In this document: piece after piece, positions 1 to 9,124 of the stretch | How the letters are laid out: each line of letters starts with the position of its first letter | Position numbering within the stretch: position 1 is the stretch's first letter | Origin: Candidatus Dadabacteria bacterium UBA2774 | GTDB lineage: Bacteria > Desulfobacterota_D > UBA1144 > Nemesobacterales > UBA2774 | DNA: 38,084 nt | Assembly (NCBI GenBank): GCA_002352485.1 | Contig: DEIM01000078.1 | Coordinates: 1-38,084 of the forward strand | Direction of reading: 5' to 3' | Translations under genes and position numbers: made by a program | Notes under the pieces: model-generated | The model's database searches: none | What the model saw: only the letters and a program-made list of their open reading frames with translations | What the model was told of the DNA's origin: nothing

Positions 1-213
1 CCGGATACAGGCAAAGCTATTAATTGAATATATGGGATTATATCTGGTAAATCAGAAAATTTATAAGTAATATTATATCAACCAGGTGATTCCGGTATAC
101 TAGGTCAAGCTATTTAAATCAACAAACTAGGGATTATACTAGAATATAGAAGCTCATATGAGTATAGTGCTTATATCAAAGCGCCCAGGCCATAGAAGGA
201 GACTGACAACATT
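1..213. other. Gene-free left edge upstream of the HTH-receiver gene
   Basis: No coding frame is supported here. It is AT-rich and carries a 10-bp perfect palindrome, CTCATATGAG, at 153-162, and two copies of TATACTAG (about 95-102 and 135-142). These could be operator sites for the downstream regulator, but I see no convincing -35/-10 pair. The Shine-Dalgarno AAGGAG near 196-201 serves the gene at 214, with a somewhat long spacer of about 12 nt. Confidence 0.4.
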
Positions 214-741
214 ATGAAACAGGTTTTAACATTAGAGGAAGCTGCACAGTATCTTAAGATCGCTAAACCGACTCTTTACCGTTTGCTCGAAGACGGCAAG
301 ATCCCCGCGTTTAAAGTTGGAAACCAGTGGAGATTTACGAGGGAGCTTATAGATAAATGGCTTTGGGACCAGCTGCCGAAGAAAAAGAATATACTTGTCG
401 TAGACGACGACAACGTAATATGCATGGATCTGAAGAAAATAATTACCTCAGACGGCCATGATGTCGTAACCACAAAAAGCGGTGAAGAAGCAAGCAACTT
501 GATTGATGATTCAAATTTCCACCTTGTATTTTTAGATTTGATGCTGCCTGATATGGACGGCTTAGAGGTGCTTAAAAGAATAAAGGAATATAAGACCAAT
601 TTGCCTGTCGTTATTATAACCGGGTATCCGGATAGTGAACTAATGAACCAAGCCCTTGAGCTCGGACCGATATCTGTTCTTAAAAAACCGTTTAGCCGAA
701 AACAGATTCAGAGTTTACTTAAGGTTCTAAGCACTCCGTAA
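214..741 (+). CDS. Excisionase-type HTH protein fused to a response-regulator receiver domain
   Basis: This 175-residue protein has two domains. Residues 3-51 look like a winged HTH of the excisionase/AlpA (HTH_17) type, with the pattern LTLEEAAQYL, KPTLYRLL, GKIPAFKVG, WRF, IDKWL. Residues 58-175 are a CheY-like receiver with the acidic triad DDD at 64-66, the phospho-acceptor Asp108 in FLDLMLPD, Thr136 and Lys158 in LKKPF. All residues needed for phosphorylation and switching are present. The order DNA-binding then receiver is the reverse of OmpR/NarL regulators. No histidine kinase is encoded in the window, so the partner is unknown. A separate receiver protein follows 84 bp downstream on the same strand. 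Its role is probably transcriptional control by phosphorylation; the target is unknown. Confidence 0.85.
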   Translation: MKQVLTLEEAAQYLKIAKPTLYRLLEDGKIPAFKVGNQWRFTRELIDKWLWDQLPKKKNILVVDDDNVICMDLKKIITSDGHDVVTTKSGEEASNLIDDSNFHLVFLDLMLPDMDGLEVLKRIKEYKTNLPVVIITGYPDSELMNQALELGPISVLKKPFSRKQIQSLLKVLSTP

Positions 742-825
742 ACGGATATAGCCGACATATAGTACAGATACTATTGTGATATAGTAGGGTGTTCCGTTAT
801 GAAATAACTATAGAAGACAATTTAC

Positions 826-1200
826 GTGGCAACTATAATAATCGCTGAAGACGAAAAGATTGTAGCCAAAGACTTAGAGAATAAATTAAAAAAATCCGGC
901 TATGAGATTCTGGGTGTAGTATCTACAGGGTTAGAGCTTTTGAATAAAGTGTCGGAGTCAGCACCCGACCTTGTGCTTATGGATATTAAGCTCGATGGGG
1001 AAATGGACGGGATTGAGACTGCAATGAAGCTTAGGGATGGATATGGAGTGCCTGTCGTTTACCTTACAGCATATGCCGACAAGCTGACACTTACGCGTAT
1101 TAATGAGACCAAGCCAGGCGGTTATGTGCTTAAGCCCTTCAAACTAACTGAGCTAAGAGAGAGTATAGAAGTTGCTCTTGGGAATAGCTCGACACAATAA
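826..1200 (+). CDS. Stand-alone CheY-like response-regulator receiver
   Basis: A single receiver domain of 124 residues with no output domain. The acidic pocket is Glu8-Asp9, the phospho-acceptor is Asp53 in LMDIKL, the switch Thr is Thr81 in YLTAYA, and the conserved lysine is Lys103 in VLKPF. The sequence style (IAEDE, VSTGLELL, MDGIETA) resembles receivers found in ANTAR-type or hybrid-kinase phosphorelays, but no ANTAR domain follows. The start is GTG: the only upstream ATG in this frame (799) is followed by a stop two codons later. The ribosome-binding site is weak (AGAAGA near 812). It probably acts as a phosphorelay intermediate or binds a protein partner. Being next to the HTH-receiver gene suggests one shared pathway, which is inference. 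Confidence 0.85.
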   Translation: MATIIIAEDEKIVAKDLENKLKKSGYEILGVVSTGLELLNKVSESAPDLVLMDIKLDGEMDGIETAMKLRDGYGVPVVYLTAYADKLTLTRINETKPGGYVLKPFKLTELRESIEVALGNSSTQ

Positions 1201-1275
1201 TAGAATAACACTTATAAATCGTATAATCTTTTATAATAAAAACCATCCTTATTTTGATTTTGCAAAAAACAACTT

Positions 1276-1282
1276 GGGAGGT
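1276..1282 (+). promoter_or_regulatory. Strong Shine-Dalgarno that fixes a CTG start for the aldehyde dehydrogenase
   Basis: GGGAGGT sits 8 nt before the CTG at 1291. No ATG, GTG or TTG lies in the same frame near it. The frame stays open and family-like from that CTG into the aldehyde dehydrogenase, so this site decides the start. Confidence 0.7.
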
Positions 1283-1290
1283 ACACAGCC

Positions 1291-2766
1291 CTGGGAAACA
1301 ATATAAGAAAATACGGCCTATTTATAGACGGTAAAGAACAAGATTCTTTATCAGGTAAAACTTACATAAGAGAAAACCCCGCAACGGAGGAGCCGTTTGC
1401 CGAAGTTTCCGAAGCAGGAGTAAAAGATGTAGATGTAGCTGTAGGGGCTGCGCAGCGCGCATTCGAAAAATGGTCGAGAACTCAGGCGTCTGAGAGAATC
1501 GGGTATTTACGATTAATCGCAGAAGTGCTGAATAAAAATAGAGAAAGTATAGCGCTAACTAACACTCTTGAGACTGGAAAACCGATACGTGAGAGCAGGC
1601 TCGTGGAAGTGGGAGGAGCCATAAAAACTTTAGAGTACTACGCTAGCATAGCCGGAAATTTAAGCGGCGAGAGTATGTCGATTTCCGAAAATCAACTGAC
1701 CGTAACGCTTTTAGAACCGATCGGCGTGGTGGGACATATAATCCCCTGGAATTTTCCCCTTCTTTTATCTTTTTGGAAGATAGCTCCAGCATTGGCCGCG
1801 GGATGTACCATTGTGCTAAAGCCCGCAGAGCATACACCGTGCGCTATATTGGAAGTGGCGAAACTTGCCTCCGAAGCAGGGCTGCCAGACGGCGTGCTCA
1901 ATATCATTCCGGGGCTTGGGGAAGTGTCAGGACAGGCGCTGGTGGAGCATCCCGGCGTGAGTAAAGTTGCTTTTACAGGTTCGACCGAAGTTGGAAAAAT
2001 AGTAATGAAAACAGCCGCTCAGGAGATAAAGAAAGTGTCGCTTGAGCTAGGCGGCAAGGCACCCTGCGTTGTTTTCGATGACGCGAATATTGAAAACGCA
2101 ATAGAAGCTACGCTCAGAGGCGGATTTTTCAATCAGGGAGAGAACTGTACGGCAGTAACGCGACTCTTGCTGCATGAGGATATATACGACAAATTCCTCC
2201 CCCCGTTTATAGACAGGGTGCAGAAGATCAGGATCGGAGACCCTACGCTTGACGACACGGAGCTTGGAGCGGTTATATCAAAAGAACACTTCGAAAACGT
2301 TTCATCATACTTTGACAAAGGCGTGAAAGAGGGAGCGGAGGTCCTTCACGGTGGTGGACGCCCCAAGGAGCTTAAGAAGGGCTATTTCTTTGAGCCCACA
2401 GTACTGGCGGATGTGACCCCTAAAGCGACCGTGGCATGCGAGGAAATATTCGGGCCGATTGTAGCTGTGATTCCGTTTAAAACAGACGAGGAAGCCATAA
2501 GCATCGCTAACGATACGGTATATGGACTTGCCGGGGGGATTTGGACTGAGAATTTAAAAAGAGCCATCAGAACGGCAAAGGCAATAAAAGCAGGATATCT
2601 CTGGGTCAACACTTACGGAGGTATAATCCCCGAGACCCCGTACGGCGGCTTTAAACAGAGCGGTATTGGAAAAGAGCTCGGCTCTGACGGGCTTGACATG
2701 TATCTTGAGAAGAAGACTGTGAATATTTTTATAGGGGATAAAATTCCAAGCTGGTATGCGGGGTAA
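1291..2766 (+). CDS. NAD(P)-dependent aldehyde dehydrogenase (betaine-aldehyde dehydrogenase-like)
   Basis: This enzyme oxidises an aldehyde to a carboxylate with NAD(P)+. The first ATG in frame is at 1525, but the frame reads through conserved N-terminal ALDH sequence upstream (YGLFIDGK, ENPATEEP, AAQRAFEKW), back to a CTG at 1291 behind a strong Shine-Dalgarno. Counting from there the protein is 491 residues, the normal family length. Catalytic residues fall where expected: Asn154 in PWNFP, Lys177 in LKPAEHTP, Glu252 in LELGGK, and the nucleophile Cys286 in NQGENC. The cofactor motif FTGSTEVG is at 228-235. The substrate cannot be read from sequence; betaine aldehyde, aminoaldehydes or phenolic aldehydes are all possible. 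The gene converges on gltD with only 2 bp between stop codons. Confidence 0.92.
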   Translation: MGNNIRKYGLFIDGKEQDSLSGKTYIRENPATEEPFAEVSEAGVKDVDVAVGAAQRAFEKWSRTQASERIGYLRLIAEVLNKNRESIALTNTLETGKPIRESRLVEVGGAIKTLEYYASIAGNLSGESMSISENQLTVTLLEPIGVVGHIIPWNFPLLLSFWKIAPALAAGCTIVLKPAEHTPCAILEVAKLASEAGLPDGVLNIIPGLGEVSGQALVEHPGVSKVAFTGSTEVGKIVMKTAAQEIKKVSLELGGKAPCVVFDDANIENAIEATLRGGFFNQGENCTAVTRLLLHEDIYDKFLPPFIDRVQKIRIGDPTLDDTELGAVISKEHFENVSSYFDKGVKEGAEVLHGGGRPKELKKGYFFEPTVLADVTPKATVACEEIFGPIVAVIPFKTDEEAISIANDTVYGLAGGIWTENLKRAIRTAKAIKAGYLWVNTYGGIIPETPYGGFKQSGIGKELGSDGLDMYLEKKTVNIFIGDKIPSWYAG

Positions 2767-2768
2767 TG

Positions 2769-4253
2769 TTAAGGTAAATCCGTAGAGCCCATTAAGTAAC
2801 GGTCGCACTCCCTTGCGGCTTCCCTTCCCTCGTTAATTGCCCAAACAACAAGGCTCTGACCGCGGCGGGCGTCGCCTGCTGCGAATACGCCTTCTATGTT
2901 AGTTACATATTTCCCGTACTCAGCCTTGGCGTTCGAGCGCTCATCAAGCTCAACACCCATCTGTTCGAGTAAGGTCGCCTCCGGGCCTAGAAATCCCATT
3001 GCAAGAAGCACTAACTGTGTATCCCAGACCTTTTCTGTTCCCGGTATTTCTCTGAATGAAGGCCGTCCGTTATCTCCGGTGCTCCATTCAATTTCAATTG
3101 TATGGAGCTCTTTTACGTTACCGTCGCCGTCGCTCTCAAACTTTGTAGTCAGGACCTGATAGCACCTGGGGTCTTCGCCGAAGATAGACATTGCCTCTTC
3201 CTGACCGTAACTAAGAGTGTATATCTTGGGCCACTGAGGCCAGGGATTATCGGGGGCGCGCTCCTCTGGGGGCATGGGAAGTATCTCGAATTGAAGGAGA
3301 CTTCTGCATCCGTGACGAATGGAAGTAGCAACGCAGTCAGTACCAGTGTCACCTCCGCCGAGCACTATGACGTCTTTATTTTTTGCCGATATATAGTTTC
3401 CGTCCTGAAGATTACTGTTTAGTAAACTCTTGGTGTTTAATGTGAGGAATTCCATGGCGAAGTGAATACCGTTAAGATCCCTTCCCTCTATGGGCAGGTC
3501 GCGGGGTCTGGTGGAGCCTGTGCAGATAACAACGGCATCAAAGTTAGCTTTTAAATCTTCTGAAGCATAGTCCTCGCCGATTGCGGTATTTGTAACAAAC
3601 TTGACCCCTTCCTCGGCCAATAGATTTACTCTTCGGTCAACTACAGCTTTGTCTAGATGGGGGTTCGGTATGCCGTACATAAGAAGTCCGCCGATTCTGT
3701 CCTCCCTCTCAAACACGGTTACGCTGTGACCGGCCTTATTGAGCTGTGCAGCGCAGGAAAGCCCCGCAGGACCAGACCCTACGACAGCAACGCTCTTACC
3801 TGTTCTCGACACGGGAGCCTCGGGCACAATCCAGCCTTCTTCAAACCCCTTGTCTACTATTGCACACTCTATGGTTTTAATAGTAACTGCGGGCTCGTTA
3901 AGTCCGAGCACACAAGAGCCCTCACACGGGGCGGGACATACCCTTCCTGTAAATTCCGGGAAGTTATTGGTCTTATGGAGTCTCTCTAGAGCCTCTTTCC
4001 ACAGGCCCTTGTAAATCAGATCGTTCCATTCGGGAATGAGGTTATTTACGGGGCAACCAGCAGTCAGGCCATCGAGCATGGTGCCGCTCTGGCAAAAAGG
4101 TATACCGCAGTCCATACACCTTGAGCCCTGCACCTTGAGCTTATTCTCGGGAAGATGCTTGTGGAACTCTCCCCAGTCCTTTACGCGCTCTTGTGGAGAG
4201 CGGTCGGGCTCGAGCTCTCTATCATGTTCCATAAATCCTGTGGGGTCACCCAT
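2769..4253 (-). CDS. gltD: Glutamate synthase small (beta) subunit
   Basis: This is the NADPH-oxidising subunit of glutamate synthase. It feeds electrons through FAD and Fe-S clusters to GltB, which makes glutamate from glutamine and 2-oxoglutarate. It is 494 residues, full length. The N-terminal domain has the cluster cysteines Cys46, Cys49, Cys54 and Cys67, then Cys106, Cys110 and Cys114. An FAD Rossmann motif GSGPAG is at 159-164, and a second dinucleotide motif (VLGGGDTG) near 300 is for NADPH. The ATG follows a GGAGG 7 nt upstream. It lies 74 bp downstream of gltB on the same strand, so the two are very likely co-transcribed from the promoter at 9020-9048. It could in principle be a GltD-like partner of another enzyme, but the adjacent gltB makes that unlikely. 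Confidence 0.96.
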   Translation of the reverse strand: MGDPTGFMEHDRELEPDRSPQERVKDWGEFHKHLPENKLKVQGSRCMDCGIPFCQSGTMLDGLTAGCPVNNLIPEWNDLIYKGLWKEALERLHKTNNFPEFTGRVCPAPCEGSCVLGLNEPAVTIKTIECAIVDKGFEEGWIVPEAPVSRTGKSVAVVGSGPAGLSCAAQLNKAGHSVTVFEREDRIGGLLMYGIPNPHLDKAVVDRRVNLLAEEGVKFVTNTAIGEDYASEDLKANFDAVVICTGSTRPRDLPIEGRDLNGIHFAMEFLTLNTKSLLNSNLQDGNYISAKNKDVIVLGGGDTGTDCVATSIRHGCRSLLQFEILPMPPEERAPDNPWPQWPKIYTLSYGQEEAMSIFGEDPRCYQVLTTKFESDGDGNVKELHTIEIEWSTGDNGRPSFREIPGTEKVWDTQLVLLAMGFLGPEATLLEQMGVELDERSNAKAEYGKYVTNIEGVFAAGDARRGQSLVVWAINEGREAARECDRYLMGSTDLP

Positions 4254-4327
4254 TAATATTCCTCCAGATGCCGATCAAGCCTAAATTGTTCATTGAACCA
4301 GACTACAAGGCAGGTCGAGTCAGCTTA

Positions 4328-7300
4328 TCAGTTTCCGCTGACCCGCGCAAGGTCACTTTTATTTTTCTCAAATGCCGCCATAAGCGCTTCATCGCCGCTA
4401 AGCCCCGATTCTTGTACGCGCTCTATTGCTTCAAGCATTCTCTTGTAATCCTTAGGCATAACTTTCACAAATTTATCCTGTAAGCTAGTAAGATGAGAGA
4501 GTATATCCTTTCCTCTTTCGCTATTTGTATATTCGACATGTCGTTTTATCATATCTCTAAGCTCTTCCATATCACTGTCCTGAACCGGGTCTAGATCGAC
4601 CATGCTCTGATTGCATAGAATGGGAAAATCACCATTTTCGTTGAGCACGTATGCTATACCGCCTGACATTCCCGCAGCGAAATTTCTGCCGACAGGGCCG
4701 AGCACTACAACCCGCCCGCCTGTCATATATTCGCAAGCATGATCACCTACGCCCTCTACGACAGCATGTACTCCGCTGTTTCTGACGCAGAATCGCTCCC
4801 CTGCCACGCCTCTTATATAGGCCTCTCCCCCTGTGGCGCCGTAAAAAGCAACGTTTCCGATAATGACATTTTCTTCAGGCACAAAGGTCGAGCCCTTGGG
4901 CGGATAGACGATTATCTTGCCTCCTGAAAGGCCTTTCCCTATGTAGTCGTTTGAATCGCCCTCCAGTATAAGGGTCATAAAACCCGGTATGAACGCGCCG
5001 AAGCTCTGACCGGCCGATCCGTTAAAGTGAAGACGAACTGTATCTTCGGGGAGACCCTCTCTGCCGTAACGCCTGGTAAGCTCGCTTCCAAGTATCGTAC
5101 CTGCGGTGCGGTTAACGTTTCTGATCGGGATAATCGCTTCTACAGGCTCGCCGTTTTCGAGAGTAGGCTTACATATATCTAATAATACTTTGTTATCGAG
5201 TGCTTCCTCAAGCCCGTGGTCCTGCTTGATCTGAGCGTATCTGCCCCAATCTGCCGGCACGTCGGGCTGATAAAGAATATCGCTTAAATCAATCCCCTCG
5301 GCCTTCCAGTGATCGATTGCCCCCCTCATTTCGAGTTTGTCCGAGCGGCCTATCATTTCGTCTATTGTCCTGAAGCCGAGCTCGGCCATGATCTCTCTAA
5401 CTTCCTGTGCGATAAACTCCATGAAATTAACTACGTGTCCCGGATCGCCCGAGAATTTTTTGCGAAGCTCTGGGTTTTGAGTGGCAACACCTACGGGGCA
5501 GGTGTCCAAGTGACAGACGCGCATCATAATGCAGCCGAGAACTATGAGTGGAGCTGTGGAAAAACCGTATTCCTCGGCTCCGAGAAGAGCTGCTATTACG
5601 ACGTCCCTTCCGGTTTTCATCTGTCCGTCGGTCTCTAAAACGACCCGGCTTCTGAGGTTATTTGTCAGAAGGGTCTGGTGGGTCTCGGCGAGACCGAGCT
5701 CCCATGGGAGTCCCGCATGCTGTATGCTGCTCTGAGGCGATGCCCCCGTGCCCCCGTCGTAGCCGCTTATGAGTATCACGTCGGCGTGCCCCTTTGCCAC
5801 TCCTGCTGCAATGGTGCCTACACCTACTTCTGAGACAAGCTTTACGTTAATCCTGGCTTTATGATTTGCGTTCTTTAAATCATGTATTAGTTCTGCAAGG
5901 TCCTCAATCGAATATATATCGTGGTGCGGAGGCGGGGAAATTAACCCTACTCCCGGAGTGGAAAGCCTGACCTTGGCAATCCAGGGATACACCTTTTTGC
6001 CCGGAAGCTGCCCCCCTTCACCGGGCTTTGCGCCCTGAGCGATTTTTATCTGTATCTCCTCAGAGTTAACGAGATAATCGTTCGTAACGCCGAAGCGTCC
6101 GGACGCCACCTGTTTGATGGAGCTTCGTCTTGAATCACCGTTTTCATCGGGTGTATTGCGCGCTGTGTCTTCTCCCCCTTCACCTGTATTGCTCATCCCT
6201 CCGATCCTGTTCATCGCAATAGCGAGACTCTCGTGGGCTTCTTTACTTATCGCGCCGTAAGACATAGCCCCGGTCTTAAAACGGGCGCAGATCGATTCCA
6301 CCGACTCAACTTCCTCAATCGGTACGGGTTTTGACTCGGACTTTATATCTAATAGGCCCCTTAGTGTACAGAGATTTTTTGATTCATCGTTTACAAGACT
6401 CGTAAATTTTTTGAACTCTTCGTAATCGCCGCTGCGACAGGCGCGCTGAAGCATGTGAACCGATTTGGGGTTATAAGCGTGATGCTCACCCCCCGGGCGC
6501 CACTGGTACATACCGCCCTCTTCGAGAGTGTCCGTAATGACCTCTCTCTTGGGATAAGCGGTCTCGTGCCTGAGCCTTATTTCCTCTGCAATGACTTCAA
6601 TACCGGCCCCTTTGATCCTTGTAGGGGTCCATGTGAAATATTTATCGATAAATTCGTGGTTTAGACCTATGGCTTCGAATATCTGGGCGCCGTGGTAGCT
6701 CTGCACAGCAGAGATACCGATTTTTGACATTGTTTTCACAACGCCCTTTGTAACGCTCTTATTGTAGTTCGTAAAGGCAGTTTCAAAATCTATGCCCGTG
6801 AGTAAGCCCTCACTTATCATATCCGAGAGAGACTCGTAAACGAGATAGGGGTTGACGGCGCTTATGCCGTAGCCAATTAGAAGAGAGAAGTGATGCGTTT
6901 CCCTGGGCTCTCCGGACTCTAAAACCAATCCTACTTTCATCCTGTTGCCGTTTCTTATGAGGTGATGATGCAGGCCTGCCGAGGCAAGCAGCGCCGGGAT
7001 CGGTGTTTTTTCCGGCCCGAAGCCTCTATCTGAGAGAATGAGTATATTTGCACCCTCTGAAATGGCTCTGTCGGCCTCTGAGAAAAGGTTTTCAAGGGCC
7101 TGTTCAAGCCCGCGGGTACCTTGATCGATGTTAAATAAAATACTTAGCGTAGTGGATTTGAAATTCCCGTCGTTAAGCTCCTTTAGCTTACAAAGCTCGG
7201 AGTTTCCGAGCACCGGGGTCGGAATTCTTATCTTACGACAGTTCTCGGGACCCGGGTTTAAAATATTGCGCTCGAGACCTAAAGTCATTTCGGTCGCAGT

Positions 7301-8932
7301 TATCAGCTCTTCACGTATAGCATCGATTGGAGGGTTTGTTACCTGTGCGAATAGCTGTTTAAAGTACTCGTACAGAAGCCTTGGCTTACTGGAAAGAATA
7401 GCTACAGGGGTGTCTTTACCCATTGAGCCCAGGGGCTCGACCGCGCTTCCGGCCATGGGACCTATAATTACCCTTAGATCTTCATATGTGTATCCAAATG
7501 CCCTCTGGCGCGTGAGAACCGTTTCATGATCATTTTCATCGTTAACAGACTCTTTATCCGAACCATCTATATCGCTGAGAGCGACCAAGTTATCGTTAAG
7601 CCAATCCCTGTATGGATTTTCCCCGGCGAGCTTATTTTTAAGCTCCTCGTCCTCGACTATTCGTCCTTCTACGGTGTCAATTAAGAACATTCTCCCTGGC
7701 TGGAGCCTTCCTTTCTTAAGCACCATGTCGGCCGGGACCTCTAGCACACCGACTTCTGAGCCCATTATAACCATATCGTCCTTAGTCACGTAGTAGCGTG
7801 AGGGGCGGAGTCCGTTTCTATCCAGAATCGCTCCTACCTTGGAGCCGTCAGTAAAGGCGATCGAGGCAGGGCCGTCCCAGGGCTCCATGAGACAGCTGTG
7901 ATATTCATAAAAAGCCCTTCTATCGTCGCTCATGGTCTCGTGGTTGGACCAAGGCTCGGGGATCATCATCATCACCGAGTGCTCTATGGGTCTTCCAGCG
8001 AGTGTGAGAAACTCAACACAGTTATCGAAGTTCCCGGAGTCGCTGCTCTCGGGTGCAATTATAGGAAATATCTTCTTGAGATCATCTCCGAAGAGATCTG
8101 TGGACAGCACGGCCTGGCGGGCGTGCATCCAGTTAATATTTCCTCTTAGCGTGTTTATCTCGCCGTTATGAATAATGTAGTGGCAGGGTTGAGCGCGGTC
8201 CCAACTTGGGAAAGTATTAGTGCTGAAGCGAGAATGTACCAGTGCAATGGCCGACTCAACATCGGTATCGTTTAGATCTGGGTAGTACTCATCCAGCTGC
8301 CAAGTGGTGAGCATACCTTTATATACAATTGTAAGGTGTGAGAGACTCGGGACATAAAAATACTCTCCGCCCTTCATCCCCGAGAACCTTATTTCATTTT
8401 CGGCCCTTTTTCTTATGACATATAGCTTACGCTCAAATGCCATATCATCAGTTAGCTCTGGGTTCCGAGCGATAAAAACCTGCTTTACGACAGGCTCAGA
8501 CTGCTTTGCCATATCCCCTAGAGAGGAGTTATCGGTAGGAACCTCTCGCCAGCCCAAAACAGTTTGTCCCTCTTCCCGGGCTATCCTCTCAAAAGCTTCT
8601 ACAGAAGCTCTTAGATCATCAGCATTCGGAGAGAGAAATACCATTCCCACTCCGTATTCACGAGGGGATGGAAGCTCAAATCCCTGTGCGTTGCATACCT
8701 TCATTAGAAACGCGTGGGGAATCTGCATTAATATACCTGCCCCGTCCCCAGTGTTTTCCTCGCAGCCGCAAGCTCCTCTGTGCTGAAGATTCATCAGCAC
8801 GGTTATAGCGTTTCGGACAATCTGGTGTGATTTTTTTCCCTTAATATTCACCACGAACCCTATACCGCAGGAATCGTGCTCGAATTGAGGGTCGTATAGA
8901 CCCTGTTTAGGTGGAAATCCAACTGGCTTCAT
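4328..8932 (-). CDS. gltB: Glutamate synthase large (alpha) subunit
   Basis: A 1534-residue ferredoxin/NADPH-type glutamate synthase large subunit. Cys22, in HDSCGIGF, is the amidotransferase nucleophile that becomes the N-terminus after removal of a 21-residue propeptide. The glutaminase domain runs to about 430, the central domain to about 800, and the FMN-binding TIM barrel covers about 870-1190. The 3Fe-4S ligands are Cys1134, Cys1140 and Cys1145 (Cx5Cx4C in LGCIMMRVC...CPVG). The C-terminal beta-helix follows, with many GGxxxxxG turns. I place the start at the ATG at 8932, with AGGA about 9 nt upstream. A TTG at 8956 in the same frame has no ribosome-binding site and would add eight residues before the propeptide. 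It forms an operon with gltD. Confidence 0.97.
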   Translation of the reverse strand: MKPVGFPPKQGLYDPQFEHDSCGIGFVVNIKGKKSHQIVRNAITVLMNLQHRGACGCEENTGDGAGILMQIPHAFLMKVCNAQGFELPSPREYGVGMVFLSPNADDLRASVEAFERIAREEGQTVLGWREVPTDNSSLGDMAKQSEPVVKQVFIARNPELTDDMAFERKLYVIRKRAENEIRFSGMKGGEYFYVPSLSHLTIVYKGMLTTWQLDEYYPDLNDTDVESAIALVHSRFSTNTFPSWDRAQPCHYIIHNGEINTLRGNINWMHARQAVLSTDLFGDDLKKIFPIIAPESSDSGNFDNCVEFLTLAGRPIEHSVMMMIPEPWSNHETMSDDRRAFYEYHSCLMEPWDGPASIAFTDGSKVGAILDRNGLRPSRYYVTKDDMVIMGSEVGVLEVPADMVLKKGRLQPGRMFLIDTVEGRIVEDEELKNKLAGENPYRDWLNDNLVALSDIDGSDKESVNDENDHETVLTRQRAFGYTYEDLRVIIGPMAGSAVEPLGSMGKDTPVAILSSKPRLLYEYFKQLFAQVTNPPIDAIREELITATEMTLGLERNILNPGPENCRKIRIPTPVLGNSELCKLKELNDGNFKSTTLSILFNIDQGTRGLEQALENLFSEADRAISEGANILILSDRGFGPEKTPIPALLASAGLHHHLIRNGNRMKVGLVLESGEPRETHHFSLLIGYGISAVNPYLVYESLSDMISEGLLTGIDFETAFTNYNKSVTKGVVKTMSKIGISAVQSYHGAQIFEAIGLNHEFIDKYFTWTPTRIKGAGIEVIAEEIRLRHETAYPKREVITDTLEEGGMYQWRPGGEHHAYNPKSVHMLQRACRSGDYEEFKKFTSLVNDESKNLCTLRGLLDIKSESKPVPIEEVESVESICARFKTGAMSYGAISKEAHESLAIAMNRIGGMSNTGEGGEDTARNTPDENGDSRRSSIKQVASGRFGVTNDYLVNSEEIQIKIAQGAKPGEGGQLPGKKVYPWIAKVRLSTPGVGLISPPPHHDIYSIEDLAELIHDLKNANHKARINVKLVSEVGVGTIAAGVAKGHADVILISGYDGGTGASPQSSIQHAGLPWELGLAETHQTLLTNNLRSRVVLETDGQMKTGRDVVIAALLGAEEYGFSTAPLIVLGCIMMRVCHLDTCPVGVATQNPELRKKFSGDPGHVVNFMEFIAQEVREIMAELGFRTIDEMIGRSDKLEMRGAIDHWKAEGIDLSDILYQPDVPADWGRYAQIKQDHGLEEALDNKVLLDICKPTLENGEPVEAIIPIRNVNRTAGTILGSELTRRYGREGLPEDTVRLHFNGSAGQSFGAFIPGFMTLILEGDSNDYIGKGLSGGKIIVYPPKGSTFVPEENVIIGNVAFYGATGGEAYIRGVAGERFCVRNSGVHAVVEGVGDHACEYMTGGRVVVLGPVGRNFAAGMSGGIAYVLNENGDFPILCNQSMVDLDPVQDSDMEELRDMIKRHVEYTNSERGKDILSHLTSLQDKFVKVMPKDYKRMLEAIERVQESGLSGDEALMAAFEKNKSDLARVSGN

Positions 8933-9019
8933 ACAATACCATCCTAAAAAGTTCAAATTTAAATGTTTGTTGTTTAATAAAAGGATTGACTTACAGTTAC
9001 AGCCGATTAACCCAGCAAT

Positions 9020-9048
9020 AATTTAAGATGAAACAGGGCACAAGTCAA
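9020..9048 (-). promoter_or_regulatory. Sigma70-type promoter for gltBD
   Basis: On the minus strand, TTGACT (9048-9043) and TAAATT (9025-9020) are separated by exactly 17 bp. This lies about 90 nt upstream of the gltB ATG and points toward it. The -10 matches only 4 of 6 consensus bases. An isolated TATAAT at 9086-9081 has no -35 partner. Confidence 0.5.
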
Positions 9049-9124
9049 CACGGAGCACATACTATGCCAACCCGGGGACTATTATACCATGGATAAGGAG
9101 AATACGCATACAGGCTTAAACTTT

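Noticed and set aside
1525..2766. Aldehyde dehydrogenase as an N-terminally truncated gene
   Set aside because: The same frame reads upstream through conserved N-terminal ALDH sequence to a CTG with a strong ribosome-binding site, giving normal length.
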